From assembly GCF_004791585.1 (NCBI RefSeq), contig NZ_SRUU01000017.1, positions 1 through 64,000 on the forward strand: a stretch of DNA of 64,000 nt, given 5' to 3'. This document shows, one piece after another, positions 28,752 to 38,219 of this stretch. The DNA comes from Mesorhizobium sp. M1C.F.Ca.ET.210.01.1.1. Its GTDB lineage: Bacteria > Pseudomonadota > Alphaproteobacteria > Rhizobiales > Rhizobiaceae. The notes beneath the pieces were generated by a model. It saw nothing but the letters and a program-made list of their open reading frames with translations, was not told where the DNA came from and did not search any database. Every line of letters starts with the position of its first letter. The stretch's first letter is position 1. Both the position numbers and the translations under genes were made by a program.

Positions 28752-29138
28752 TCAAACGCGATCCTCATAGAACTCAATGGGGAGACCGTCGGGGTCTGCC
28801 ACGAAAGTAAACGAGCGTCCTGTGTGAGGGTCTATGCGGATAGGCTCAACTTCGACGCCTCGTGCCTGAAGCAACCGGGCTGTCGCCTCTACTGAGTCCA
28901 CCGAGAATGCTACATGTCGTAGTCCGCATGCCTCAGGCCTGGTTGGCCGGCTGGGTGGCATGGGAAAACTGAACAATTCGATCTGGACAGGACCATGCCG
29001 CAAGTCGCACTTCCAAGATTGCTTTTCGGCGCGCCAGTTTTCGTCGACGACGACGAAATCGAGCTTATCCCTGTAGAACTGCTTCGACAGCTCGTAGTCA
29101 CTACAGATGATTGCAATATGATGGATTCCCAGAAGCAA
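28752..29138 (-). CDS. VOC-family protein, YaeR/glyoxalase-like
   Basis: Protein of 128 residues from TTG 29138, the first start that matches the family. It begins with GIHHIAIICSDYELSKQFYR, and continues with QIELFSFPMPPSRPTRPEA near 72-90, LRHVAFSVDSVEA near 93-105 and FTFVADPDGLPIEFYED at the C-terminus. Metal ligands of the vicinal-oxygen-chelate fold (His near 4, Glu near 74, His near 95, Glu near 124) are present. Substrate unknown. The frame stays open upstream into repeat sequence, which looks like junk fused by chance. Confidence 0.82.
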   Translation of the reverse strand: MLLGIHHIAIICSDYELSKQFYRDKLDFVVVDENWRAEKQSWKCDLRHGPVQIELFSFPMPPSRPTRPEACGLRHVAFSVDSVEATARLLQARGVEVEPIRIDPHTGRSFTFVADPDGLPIEFYEDRV

Positions 29139-29230
29139 CGGACTAACCCCACATGAGCATGGACAAGCCTGACGCCGCAGATAATAGCAGGCTTGAAACA
29201 AAGAGAACGACTGCCCGCCCGGTCGCAAGC

Positions 29231-29367
29231 GCCCGCAGTTCGACTGGTGCCGCGAGGCAGAAAGCTCGGAAGGCTTCCAGGAACCCCAGCCATTCTCTTC
29301 CAAGGTGGTTTTAATCCTTCCGCAGGGTGTCGTCGATCATGGTGTCGAGGCTGCTGGCAGAGACCCC
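29231..29367 (-). repeat. Second copy of the 27.3 kb duplication
   Basis: Overlaps the last 19 codons of the epimerase gene (29311 upward) and its downstream flank. It aligns with 27260-27395, with identity highest over the CTTCCAGGAACCCCAGCC block. The copy here is joined to an intact gene, so it is likely the source. Confidence 0.6.
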
Positions 29368-30210
29368 AAGCACCCGCTCGGTGTCCGACGCATCGAGGAT
29401 TAACGGCCGCCGGAAGAGATAGGCCATTTCCGGCAACTCACGCATGAGCTCGTCGTCGCGTCCCAGCGCGTCCAGGTCTTCCTCGCTGAGCGCTTGCAAT
29501 TCAGGATCGGGTAGGCCCGCGAGTTCGGCGAAACGCACCGCCAGATTGCGGATCGAAGCGTGCTGCGACGGCACGAGGAAGGCCCGGCCCCATTCGCCCC
29601 GATAGCGCGAGGCAGCGACCAGGGTCCGGGCCACGTCCTTGGTGAAGGTCCATGCGTGCAGGGCATCGAGATCGCCTGACACCATGGCAGGCCTGCCAGC
29701 GAGCAGCGGCGGAAGCGTCATCAGCGTGAAGAGCGAGCCGGCGCCATTGCCCAGGTAATCGCTGGCTCGGATCTCCAGCGCCGGAATGTTCGCGGAGAGC
29801 GCACGCTCCCACATGGCGGCCCTGACATTGCCCTTCACGCTTGTCGGAGCCAGCGGAGCGGTGGACGTCAAGGGAGACTTTGCTCCGCTGCCATAGCCAT
29901 AGACGTTGCCAAGGACGATGAGGCGGGCCTGCAGGTCATCCGCCGCCGCGGCCACTCCTTCCATGATCGGCGGGAAATCCGTCGGCCATCGGGTGTAAAG
30001 CGGCATGGCGCACATGAAGATCGCTTCCGCGCCGGCCCCGATCCGGACAAGGCCCTGCCCGTCGCGGGCATCAAGCGCGATGCCGACGACTGATCCACCC
30101 GGCGCCGTCCCGCTTCGGCTGACCAGCCGGACCTCGTGGCCGTCAGCAGCAAGAAGACGCGCGGTCTCGCGTCCGACCGGACCGGCGCCAACCACAACAA
30201 ACACAGACAT
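29311..30210 (-). CDS. NAD(P)-binding epimerase/reductase-like protein
   Basis: Protein of 299 residues from ATG 30210, where a Rossmann motif begins at once (SVFVVVGAGPVGRETARLLA). Short-chain extended-type features follow: VLGNVYGYG near residues 106-114 replaces the YxxxK region, and RASDYLGNG near 156-164 resembles the UDP-glucose epimerase-like quinone reductases of the NmrA/atypical SDR group. The catalytic pair is not obvious. It is divergent from an AraC regulator gene at 30324, which probably controls it. Confidence 0.8.
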   Translation of the reverse strand: MSVFVVVGAGPVGRETARLLAADGHEVRLVSRSGTAPGGSVVGIALDARDGQGLVRIGAGAEAIFMCAMPLYTRWPTDFPPIMEGVAAAADDLQARLIVLGNVYGYGSGAKSPLTSTAPLAPTSVKGNVRAAMWERALSANIPALEIRASDYLGNGAGSLFTLMTLPPLLAGRPAMVSGDLDALHAWTFTKDVARTLVAASRYRGEWGRAFLVPSQHASIRNLAVRFAELAGLPDPELQALSEEDLDALGRDDELMRELPEMAYLFRRPLILDASDTERVLGVSASSLDTMIDDTLRKD

Positions 30211-30323
30211 TTCAAGCCTCATCGATGTTGAACATGGAGAGGCAATCTCTGTCCGCCTGCGTTGAAATTCGCGCAGGAAGCGCCGATCTTTGAGCATGTT
30301 CTGCCTTAGATTGGGAGCGGCTC

Positions 30324-31157
30324 ATGGAAGGCTCGCCTGAAACGCCCTGGGCACCGGCAAGCGTCAGCGTCTCGCGCGAACGCCATGAGGCCGGCACGAT
30401 CGTGCTGCCGCCGGTCAGCGACCATCGCATCGTCGTGCATGCCAGCCCCGAGACATGGTCGTTCTGCACGATCACGGGAACCCGTCACCTCCGCCGGGAG
30501 GGTGACATCGACCTCGTTCCCGCCGGCGAGGAAGGCGGCCACGCGGCAGAGACCGCCTACGAAGCGCTGGAGATTCGGCTTGCGCCGCAAGTCCTTGAAC
30601 AGGCCGCCTTCGAGATGGGATCCGGCAGACGATCGGGCCTCGACATGCGCCACATCATGAAAAACGAGCGCATCGTCTACATGGCCCTTGCGCTGGAAAG
30701 CGAGCGCCGCGCGGGCGCCCCAAGCGGCCCGCTCTACGCCGACACGATAGGCGTCGCGCTGGCAACGCAACTTGTGGGCCTGACGAAGCCCGCCGCGAAT
30801 GCCGCCAGCGGACTTTCAGCTGCGCAGCTCAGGCGCCTCTATGATTTCGTAGAGGCCCATATCGACAGGCCCTTGACCATCGGGGTGCTCGCCCGCGTCG
30901 CAGGCGCGAGCAGTTCCCATCTGCGCAACGCATTCAAAAAGGCGACCGGCAGCACCGTTCACCGATTTGTCGTGCGCCGGCGGGTGGAGCGGGCACGACT
31001 GATGCTGGCGCAGGGAAGGCTGAGCGCCGCCGAAGTGGCGCTCGCCGCAGGGTTCTCGCATCAGTCGCACATGGCGCGCTGGATGCGCCGGGAGCTGGGC
31101 CAGACGCCGCGGTCGTTGCGAGCCGACCCGGTCGGGCCCCGGTCCATAGCGCCTTGA
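30324..31157 (+). CDS. AraC-family transcriptional regulator
   Basis: Protein of 277 residues. The C-terminal AraC DNA-binding region covers about 170-270: a first helix-turn-helix (LTIGVLARVAGASSSHLRNAF) and a second (LSAAEVALAAGFSHQSHMARW), ending in LGQTPRSLRADP. The N-terminal 160 residues are a cupin-like sensor domain. It is divergent from the epimerase gene with a 113-base gap, so it likely regulates that gene. Its 3' end is partly duplicated at 32050-32154. Confidence 0.88.
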   Translation: MEGSPETPWAPASVSVSRERHEAGTIVLPPVSDHRIVVHASPETWSFCTITGTRHLRREGDIDLVPAGEEGGHAAETAYEALEIRLAPQVLEQAAFEMGSGRRSGLDMRHIMKNERIVYMALALESERRAGAPSGPLYADTIGVALATQLVGLTKPAANAASGLSAAQLRRLYDFVEAHIDRPLTIGVLARVAGASSSHLRNAFKKATGSTVHRFVVRRRVERARLMLAQGRLSAAEVALAAGFSHQSHMARWMRRELGQTPRSLRADPVGPRSIAP

Positions 31158-31448
31158 CGCCCCGACTACGCCCTGGACCGGAATTCACGCCGGTTCCCAC
31201 TTTCGGGAAACATATTTTGGGGCACGCCTTTGGCAAAGTCGCTCAAACGCGGATCACGACCTTGCCAAAGGGACCTCGCTGTTCACGCGGTCCGTCCGCA
31301 GGCACCCGATGCCGCTTCCAGGGTTCGAGCGGCGATCGACGAACTCGTTCTGCAAATGCCTGAGCGGCTCGCGGCGACCTCGACCGGATGATCGGCCGCG
31401 CCCTCAATTGAAGCTTCGAGCGGTTTGATCGGAAAGCCGGTCCGGAGA
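31158..31448 (-). pseudogene. Possible remnant of a quinone reductase/alcohol dehydrogenase end
   Basis: On the minus strand near 31243-31300 a frame ends with GPFGKVVIRV and a stop, like the C-terminus of zinc-type alcohol dehydrogenase/quinone oxidoreductases (GKVVLRV). No upstream part of such a gene can be followed. The stretch also contains a short rhizobial palindrome-like segment near 31186-31212. Weak evidence. Confidence 0.3.
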
Positions 31449-31958
31449 TCAGGCGCTTTGGATGGCGATTGCGGTGGTGAGCAGGATCAGGCTCAGCATC
31501 GCCAACACCGCGCGGACAACGTGCGAGAGCTCCCACCGGTCACGAAGCGCAGTCCAATCGTCCGTTGGCGGGAGCGGCGCTCCGCCGCTGCCCTCGGTTG
31601 CGAAGAAGCGCTTTGCCGCAGAGGTCAGTTCCGTCTCTTGCAACCAGCGTTTGTTGATGGGCTGGGTCATGAACCAGAAGACAAGCTGCACGATGAGCAG
31701 CGCAGCCAACGCGCCGGCGATCAGCCAGAATTGGACTGGGCCGCTCGGCGTCAACATCAACGCGAATGTCGCAACGATCCCGCCGACCTCGGCGACGCCG
31801 CCTCCGATCGTGAAACCCGGATAGTAGATGCGTTGGACGACAAAATACTCTTGCCTGCCGAGCCGCAATTTGCCCGGCAATTCCAGCGCATGGGCGAGAG
31901 CCATGGCCATCGAGCTCGCCACCAGGATGACTGTCACGACCTGCAGTGAAACATACAT
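31449..31958 (-). CDS. DUF1772-type membrane protein
   Basis: Protein of 169 residues from ATG 31958 with four hydrophobic helices (about 3-22, 47-66, 72-93 and 145-165). Family features are FMTQPINKRWL near 95-105 and TALRDRWELSHVVRAVLAML near 135-154, typical of DUF1772 proteins. Related fungal proteins are anthrone oxygenases, but bacterial members are uncharacterised. It lies inside the segment bounded by the AraC gene and the fragment of its 3' end. Confidence 0.7.
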   Translation of the reverse strand: MYVSLQVVTVILVASSMAMALAHALELPGKLRLGRQEYFVVQRIYYPGFTIGGGVAEVGGIVATFALMLTPSGPVQFWLIAGALAALLIVQLVFWFMTQPINKRWLQETELTSAAKRFFATEGSGGAPLPPTDDWTALRDRWELSHVVRAVLAMLSLILLTTAIAIQSA

Positions 31959-32049
31959 CGCAAGTCCTCTCGTTTCGGCTCGACTTCCGAGCGACGCTTC
32001 GGATTGAACGTGACCGTCCTGACCGGGTTCCATCGAGCAAGGGTTTGCC

Positions 32050-32154
32050 AGCGGGCTTGCCGCAGGCTTCTCGCATCAGTCGCACATGGCGCGCTGGATG
32101 CGCCGCGAGCTGGGCGCGACGCCGAGGTCGTTGCGAGGCAAGGCGTCGGCCTAA
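32050..32154 (+). pseudogene. Orphan 3' fragment of an AraC-type regulator gene
   Basis: Thirty-five codons ending at TAA 32152-32154 encode LAAGFSHQSHMARWMRREL and LGATPRSLRGKASA, almost the same as the end of the AraC protein at 30324-31157. About 38 bases are identical between the copies. The 5' side breaks off abruptly at 32050. It is a partial duplicate of 31036-31125, or the end of a second, deleted AraC gene. Confidence 0.7.
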
Positions 32155-32223
32155 ACCTTTTCCGCCGACAGGCGTTGTTCGTTCAAGACGGACCGAGCGA
32201 CTGCCAGCGGAGAGGATCACCCG

Positions 32224-33936
32224 ATGTATTTCATGGCACTGGCCACCGACTACGACGGCACGCTGGCGCACAACGGCCTGGTCACTGCCAGCACGCTCTC
32301 GGCGCTGGAAAAACTGAAGAAGTCCGGCCGCAGGCTTGTCCTGGTCACCGGCCGCGAGCTGCCCGATCTCAAGCAGGTTTTTCCGGAGATCGGTCTGTTC
32401 GACAAGGTAGTCGCGGAAAACGGCGCGCTGATCTACACGCCGGCCAGCGAGGAGGAGCGCACGATCTCGCCCTCTCCTTCCACCGACTTCGTCGACAGGC
32501 TGAAGACCCGCGGCGTCAAGCCGCTCTCGGTCGGCCGTTCGATCGTCGCCACCTGGGAACCGCACCAGGCCACGGTGCTCGACGTCATCAAGAAGCTCGG
32601 GCTGGAGCTGGAGATCATCTTCAACAAGGGTGCGGTGATGATCCTGCCCTCAGGTATCAACAAGGCGACGGGTCTTGCGGCGGCGCTGGACGATCTCAAG
32701 CTGTCGCCGAGCAATGTGGTGGCAGTTGGCGATGCCGAAAACGACCACGCTTTCCTGAGGGCCTCCGGCTGCAGCGTCGCCGTGGCCAATGCGCTGCCTG
32801 CCGTCAAGGACACCGCCGATCTCGTCACCAAGGAGGCACGCGGCAAGGGCGTCGAAGAACTGATCCGCAAGTTGATCAAGCGCGATCATCTCATTGCGAG
32901 AAAGCGCTCGCGCGGCGTCCTGCTTGGAACCTCACGTGGCAAGGAGATCTATCTGTCGCCGGTCGAGACGGTGTTGATCGCCGGCAGTTCGGGCATCGGC
33001 AAATCGACGCTGGCCACGGCGCTGACCGAACGGCTCGTCGAGAAGAGGCTGCAATTCTGCATCTTCGACCCGGAGGGGGACTATGACGGGCTGAAGGGCG
33101 CAGTGCCGCTCGGCAAAGGCTCGACCGCGCCGAACAAGGAACAATTGCTGGAACTGATCGAAAAGCCGGACACCAATGTCGTGGTCAACGGTTTGGCGCT
33201 GAAGGTCGACGAGCGGCCCGATTTCTTCGCTGAACTGCTGCCGGGCCTCGGCAATGTCCGCTACCGCACGGCAAGGCCGCACTGGCTGATCATCGACGAA
33301 GCGCATCATCTCCTGCCGAAGCGCCGCGAGGACACGCGCGCCGTGCTTTCGCTCGAGCTGCCGGGCACCGTGCTGATCACGGTGCATCCGGAAGCAATCT
33401 CGACGGGTGTCTTGCACCTGGTCACGGCGGTGATCGCGCTCGGCCCCAAGGCGAAGGACGTCATCAAGACCTTCTGTAAGGAGACCGAACTGGAGGCGCC
33501 CAAGAACATTCCCACCCCAAAGGGCGACCGCGTGCTGGTATGGCGGCCGCATGACGACAAGAAGCCATTCACGGTCAAGGCGATCGAGCCCGGCCAATCG
33601 CTGAAGCGGCACAGCCGCAAATATGCCGAAGGCGAGCTCGACGAGGCGGGCAGCTTCTATTTCACCGGACCGAAGAAGGCGATGAATCTCAGGGCCCACA
33701 ACCTGATGATCTTCGCCCGGATGGCGGAAGGCATCGACGACAAGACCTGGGAATATCACCTGCGTGCCGGCGACTATTCGAAATGGTTCCGCCAGCAGAT
33801 CAGGGACAAGGAGCTGGCGCGCGAAACGGCCGAGGCCGAGAAGGACAAGCGTCTATCGCCCGAGGAGAGCCGCAAGCTCGTGCTGGAGGCCGTACGCCGC
33901 CGTTATACGGCGCCGGCCACGGCACCGGAGAAATAG
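32224..33936 (+). CDS. HAD phosphatase fused to a HerA-like P-loop ATPase
   Basis: Protein of 570 residues with two unrelated enzymatic modules. Residues 1-220 form a Cof-type HAD phosphatase: nucleophile motif DYDGT at 9-13, VTGRELPDL near 41-49 and the metal motif VGDAENDHAFL at 168-178. Residues 235-450 form a P-loop ATPase: Walker A GSSGIGKS at 254-261, FDPEGDYDGL at 281-290 and Walker B LIIDEAHHLLP at 355-365, reminiscent of HerA/VirB4-type motors. A charged helical tail (about 510-570) closes it. GAGAGGATC lies upstream of ATG 32224. The substrate of each half is unknown. Confidence 0.8.
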   Translation: MYFMALATDYDGTLAHNGLVTASTLSALEKLKKSGRRLVLVTGRELPDLKQVFPEIGLFDKVVAENGALIYTPASEEERTISPSPSTDFVDRLKTRGVKPLSVGRSIVATWEPHQATVLDVIKKLGLELEIIFNKGAVMILPSGINKATGLAAALDDLKLSPSNVVAVGDAENDHAFLRASGCSVAVANALPAVKDTADLVTKEARGKGVEELIRKLIKRDHLIARKRSRGVLLGTSRGKEIYLSPVETVLIAGSSGIGKSTLATALTERLVEKRLQFCIFDPEGDYDGLKGAVPLGKGSTAPNKEQLLELIEKPDTNVVVNGLALKVDERPDFFAELLPGLGNVRYRTARPHWLIIDEAHHLLPKRREDTRAVLSLELPGTVLITVHPEAISTGVLHLVTAVIALGPKAKDVIKTFCKETELEAPKNIPTPKGDRVLVWRPHDDKKPFTVKAIEPGQSLKRHSRKYAEGELDEAGSFYFTGPKKAMNLRAHNLMIFARMAEGIDDKTWEYHLRAGDYSKWFRQQIRDKELARETAEAEKDKRLSPEESRKLVLEAVRRRYTAPATAPEK

Positions 33937-33971
33937 GAACTTAGCCGATCCGGTCCGGGCGCCAGGTGACC

Positions 33972-36900
33972 TCAGCTCGCCTCGCGCATCGCTTCGGCCG
34001 CCTGCAGGTCGACGGAGACCAGCTGGCTGACGCCCTGCTCGGCCATGGTGACGCCGAACAGCCGGTCCATGCGCGCCATGGTGATCGGGTTGTGGGTGAT
34101 GATGACGAAGCGGGTCTCGGTGGTCTTCGCCATCTCTTCCATCAGATTGCAGAAACGCTCGACATTGTGGTCGTCGAGCGGCGCGTCGACCTCGTCGAGC
34201 ACGCAGATCGGCGCCGGATTGGTCAGGAACACGGCAAAGATCAGCGACATGGCGGTCAGCGCCTGCTCGCCGCCGGAAAGCAGCGTCATGGTCTGCGGTT
34301 TCTTGCCGGGCGGACGGGCTAGGATTTCGAGCCCTGCTTCCAGCGGGTCTTCCGACTCGATCAGCTGCAGCTCGGCCGTGCCGCCGCCGAACAGATGCGA
34401 GAACAACCGCTGGAAATGGCCGTTGACCAACTCGAAGGCCGACAGCAGCCGCTCGCGGCCCTCGCGGTTGAGGCTCTGGATGGCCTGGCGCAGCTTGCGG
34501 ATCGCCTCGATGATGTCCTCGCGCTCGGAAACGATGGTCTCCAGCCGCTCGGAAAGCTCCCTCTGTTCTTCCTCGGCGCGCAGATTGACGGCGCCGAGCC
34601 GCTCGCGCTCGATCTTCAGCCGGTCGAGCTGGCGCTCGATTTCGGCCATGTCCGGCATCGGGTCGTCGGCTTCGAGGCCTGTGTGCTTGATGACCAGATG
34701 CGGCGGCGTGTTCAGCGCTTCCTGGATGCGCGCCTCGACCTCGGCGCGCCGTTCGTCGGCCGCCGTCAGCCGCTCCTCGGCGCGGACGCGGGTCTCGCGC
34801 GCCTCGGCGAGCGACTGGATGGCGGCGGTCGCGGCCTTGTCGAGCTCGGCCTGCTTGTTCTCCGCTTCCTGCAGGCGGTCGCCGGCCGCCTGGCGCAGCG
34901 CCTCGGCCTCGGAAAGCTGCGACAGCAGCGCGCGGCGCTTGGCGTCGATCTCGTCGGGCGCGTCGGCCAGCCTCTCGCGCTCGACTTCCGCCTCTGCCTT
35001 GCGCTCACCGAGCGCGGCGATCTGCGTCGAGGCATTCTCGGCGCGCTCCAGCCAGCTCTTGCGCTCGGCGCCGATGGCTTCGAGCCGGCGCGTGCGCGCC
35101 TCTGCCTCGCGCCGCAGGCCCTCATGCACGGCGCGTGCGTCAGCGAGCGTGGCGCGGTCGCGCGAGACATTGGCGGAGGCCTGTTCGAGCTGGAGTTGCA
35201 GGTCGCCGAGATCGGGCGCGTCCTTCAGCATCTCCTCGGCTTCGAGGAAGGCGGCTTGAGTCTCTTCGTGACTATCGACGACCCGGGCGCGCGCCTCCTC
35301 TAGCGCCGCGCGCCGGCTCGCCAGTTCGCCACCGGCCTTCTCGGCCTCGGCCAGCGCGTTGCGGGCGGCGTCCAGCCCATGCTGGGCATCGCGACCGGCC
35401 TGACGGGCATTGCGCTCGGCCTCGCTCGCCTGGCGCATCGCCTGCTCGGCGCGCGCCAATGCTTCTTCCGCCTCGCGCACGACGCGGGTCGCCTGCACGG
35501 CCTCGGCGTCGAGCTCGGCCAGACGGTTCTTCTGCGCCAGACGCTGCGCGGCGGCGGTCGGCGCGTCGGCGCTGGCCGTCAAGCCATCCCAGCGCCAGAG
35601 CGCGCCGTCGCGGCTGACCAGCCGCTGGCCGGGGGCGAGCTGCGCCTGAAGGCGGCGCCCGTCGGCCGCATCGACAATGCCGATCTGCGCCAGGCGGCGG
35701 GCAAGCTGCGCCGGCGCGCGTACCACGCTGGCAAGGCTCTTCACGCCTTCGGGCAATGCCGCATCGCCGGGCAGGACCGCGCTTTCGCCCCAATGCACCG
35801 GGGCGCTGCGGTCGAGCGGCACGTCGAGGTCCTCGCCAAGTGCTGCACCCAATGCAGTCTCATAGCCGCGCTCGACGCTGATCTGTTCCAGCACCGAAGG
35901 GAAGAGGTCGCCACTCGCGGCGTTGAGGATCTTGGCCAGCGTGCGCGCTTCGGTTTCGATGCGCTGCAATTCCGCCTTGGCGTCCTGCAAAGGCGGGCGG
36001 GCGGCGCTTTCGGCGGCGCGCGCCTCGGCGACCGCCTGCTCGGCGGCGATGGCGCCGGCCTCGCTCTCTTCCAGGCGGGCGAGCGCGTCCTCGACCAGAA
36101 GCCGCTTTTCGGCGGGATCCGGCAGGCCGGAAATGCGCGCGACGATATCGGAGAGCTCGCGATCGACCTCGGCGAGCTGGCGGGCGAAGCGTTCGCGGCG
36201 CTCGGCGGTTTCGCGCAGCGTGCGTTCGATCTGGTGGCGCGAGGCGGCCGCCTCGGCGCGTTCGGCGGTCAGCGCGGCAAGTCTTGCCTCGCTTTGCGAC
36301 AGCGTCGCGCCGGCTTGCTCGAAGGCGGCGCGCGTGGTGGCCTCGCGCTCGGCGGCACCTGCGTTTTCCGAGTTGAGCTCGGCTTCCTCGGTGCGAAGAC
36401 GTTCCAGGATGTCAGCGTTGTCACGCACCATCCGCTCCTCGCGGGCGATGTCGGCGTCGAGCTGCTGCAGCCGGCGTTCCAGCTCCGCCTGGCGGGAGCG
36501 GATGCGGCCGGCTTCCTCCTCGATCTGCGTCTTGGCGATCGAGAGGCGCTGGAAGGCAGCCGCCGCGGCGGCTTCCGCGTCGCGCAGATCCGGCAGCCGA
36601 TGCGCTGCGATGCCCTGCTCCCTGGCGGCCGCCATCTGGGCGGCGGCGCGGTCGCCGACCAGCGTGGTGGCGACGGCAAGCGCGGAACGGGCCTCGCCTT
36701 CCTGTGTCTTGGCCAGTGCCCAGCGCAGGTGCAGCAGCGTCGCTTCGGCCTTGCGGATATCGGCCGACAGGTTCTTGAAGCGCGAGGCCTGGCGCGCCTG
36801 GCGCTTCAGGCTCTCGATCTGGCTTTCCAGCTCGCCGACGACATCGTCCAGCCGTTCGAGGTTCTGCTCGGCCGCCTTCAGCCTCAGCTCCGCCTCGTGG

Positions 36901-37430
36901 CGGCGCGTGTGCAGGCCGGAAATGCCGGCGGCTTCTTCGAGAAGCGCGCGGCGGGCCTGCGGCTTGGCCTGGATCAGCTCGCCAATGCGGCCCTGGCCAA
37001 CCATGGAGGGTGAGCGGGCGCCGGTGGACTGGTCGGCGAAGAGCAGTTGCACGTCCTTGGCACGGGCTTCCTTGCCGTTGATGCGGTAAAGCGAGCCCGC
37101 CTCGCGCTCGATGCGGCGCGACACCTGCAGTTCGTCGGCATCGTTGAAGGCGGCTGGCGCGGTGCGGTCGGTATTGTCGAGGAAAAGCGTGACTTCGGCG
37201 GTGTTGCGCGCCGGCCGCGCGCCGGAGCCGGAAAAGATCACGTCATCCATGCCGGACGCGCGCATGTTCTTGTAGGAGCTTTCGCCCATCACCCAGCGCA
37301 GCGCCTCGACAAGGTTCGACTTGCCGCAGCCGTTCGGCCCGACGATGCCGGTCAGCCCGCGTTCGATGACGAACTCGCCGGGCTCGACGAAGGACTTGAA
37401 ACCGAGGAGGCGCAGGCGCGAAAACTTCAT
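33972..37430 (-). CDS. smc: Chromosome segregation protein SMC
   Basis: Protein of 1152 residues, a normal SMC length. The N-terminal head has Walker A GPNGCGKSNLVEA at 31-43 and an R-loop region near residue 57. Two long coiled coils rich in Ala, Glu and Arg flank a hinge at about residues 505-660. The C-terminal head carries the signature TLLSGGEQALTA and Walker B CVLDEVDAPLDD. The Ala-rich coils create long open frames on the opposite strand, which I do not regard as genes. With ScpA and ScpB (not here) it compacts and separates chromosomes. It follows a DsbA-like gene in the same direction. Confidence 0.97.
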   Translation of the reverse strand: MKFSRLRLLGFKSFVEPGEFVIERGLTGIVGPNGCGKSNLVEALRWVMGESSYKNMRASGMDDVIFSGSGARPARNTAEVTLFLDNTDRTAPAAFNDADELQVSRRIEREAGSLYRINGKEARAKDVQLLFADQSTGARSPSMVGQGRIGELIQAKPQARRALLEEAAGISGLHTRRHEAELRLKAAEQNLERLDDVVGELESQIESLKRQARQASRFKNLSADIRKAEATLLHLRWALAKTQEGEARSALAVATTLVGDRAAAQMAAAREQGIAAHRLPDLRDAEAAAAAAFQRLSIAKTQIEEEAGRIRSRQAELERRLQQLDADIAREERMVRDNADILERLRTEEAELNSENAGAAEREATTRAAFEQAGATLSQSEARLAALTAERAEAAASRHQIERTLRETAERRERFARQLAEVDRELSDIVARISGLPDPAEKRLLVEDALARLEESEAGAIAAEQAVAEARAAESAARPPLQDAKAELQRIETEARTLAKILNAASGDLFPSVLEQISVERGYETALGAALGEDLDVPLDRSAPVHWGESAVLPGDAALPEGVKSLASVVRAPAQLARRLAQIGIVDAADGRRLQAQLAPGQRLVSRDGALWRWDGLTASADAPTAAAQRLAQKNRLAELDAEAVQATRVVREAEEALARAEQAMRQASEAERNARQAGRDAQHGLDAARNALAEAEKAGGELASRRAALEEARARVVDSHEETQAAFLEAEEMLKDAPDLGDLQLQLEQASANVSRDRATLADARAVHEGLRREAEARTRRLEAIGAERKSWLERAENASTQIAALGERKAEAEVERERLADAPDEIDAKRRALLSQLSEAEALRQAAGDRLQEAENKQAELDKAATAAIQSLAEARETRVRAEERLTAADERRAEVEARIQEALNTPPHLVIKHTGLEADDPMPDMAEIERQLDRLKIERERLGAVNLRAEEEQRELSERLETIVSEREDIIEAIRKLRQAIQSLNREGRERLLSAFELVNGHFQRLFSHLFGGGTAELQLIESEDPLEAGLEILARPPGKKPQTMTLLSGGEQALTAMSLIFAVFLTNPAPICVLDEVDAPLDDHNVERFCNLMEEMAKTTETRFVIITHNPITMARMDRLFGVTMAEQGVSQLVSVDLQAAEAMREAS

Positions 37431-37490
37431 TCGCGCCGCCCCACAGAGCCTAGAACGCCGAGGCGCGATCGCTTCGGCGCGGCCCGGACA

Positions 37491-38219
37491 TCAGAGCAGA
37501 GGGTCGATGATGGCCGACATTTCCTCAATCGACATCGCCCCTTTGTAGGTCTTTCCGTTGATGAAGAAGGTCGGCGTCGAGTCGACCTTGAACTCGTCCG
37601 CTCCGCGTTTCTGGACTGCTCTCACATCGTCCAGAAGCTTCTGGTCCGTCAAGCAGGCCTCAAAGGACTCCTGTGTAAAACCGGCAAGCTTGGAAATCTG
37701 CAGCAGTGCTTCCTTGGTGTTGCTGACGCCAACCCAGCTCGGCTGCTGCTTGAACAGCACGTCGACCATGGCGAAATAGTTGTCCTTGGCGCAGCGCGCC
37801 AGCATGAAGCCGGCCTCGGCGCTCGGATCGAAGGGGAATTCGCGCAGGATGTAACGGGCCTTGCCCGTGTCGATATACTTGGTCTTCAACTCAGGGAAGG
37901 TGGTCGCGGCGAAATGCGCGCAATGCGGGCATGTCATCGACGCATATTCGACGATGGTGACCTTGGCGTCGTCCTTGCCGAGCTGCTTTTCGGGCAAGGC
38001 GCCGGGCTTGAGCAGTTCCGCCATATCGACCGTGCCCTGTGCTTCCGGCACCTGAGCCGCCGCCGGCGTGGCCGGCTTGGCTGGCGTCGACGGATTGGCG
38101 GGCTTCACATCGGCCGCCTTGGCATCCTCGCCCGAGTCGCTGCATGCGGCGAGCAGCGCCACTGCCGGAACGGCTGCCAGCGTGGTCAAAAGGTTCCTGC
38201 GGGACAAAGAGCGGTTCAT
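37491..38219 (-). CDS. DsbA-family thiol:disulfide oxidoreductase (lipoprotein-like)
   Basis: Protein of 242 residues from ATG 38219; a GTG three codons upstream is less likely. It has a twin-arginine-like N-terminus (SRRNLLTTLAAV), a hydrophobic stretch ending LLAACSDS that could be a lipobox, a Pro/Ala-rich spacer (30-60), and a thioredoxin fold with active site MTCPHCAHF near residue 97 and the cis-Pro loop STPTFFING near 215. It belongs to the DsbA/BdbD type common in alphaproteobacteria. It likely oxidises or isomerises disulfides in exported proteins. It lies 60 bases upstream of smc in the same direction. Confidence 0.88.
   Translation of the reverse strand: MNRSLSRRNLLTTLAAVPAVALLAACSDSGEDAKAADVKPANPSTPAKPATPAAAQVPEAQGTVDMAELLKPGALPEKQLGKDDAKVTIVEYASMTCPHCAHFAATTFPELKTKYIDTGKARYILREFPFDPSAEAGFMLARCAKDNYFAMVDVLFKQQPSWVGVSNTKEALLQISKLAGFTQESFEACLTDQKLLDDVRAVQKRGADEFKVDSTPTFFINGKTYKGAMSIEEMSAIIDPLL

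Noticed and set aside
34045..37089. Several open frames of 300-540 codons antisense to smc
   Set aside because: Low-complexity Ala/Arg/Ser translations created by the coiled-coil codons of smc; no family resemblance or ribosome sites.
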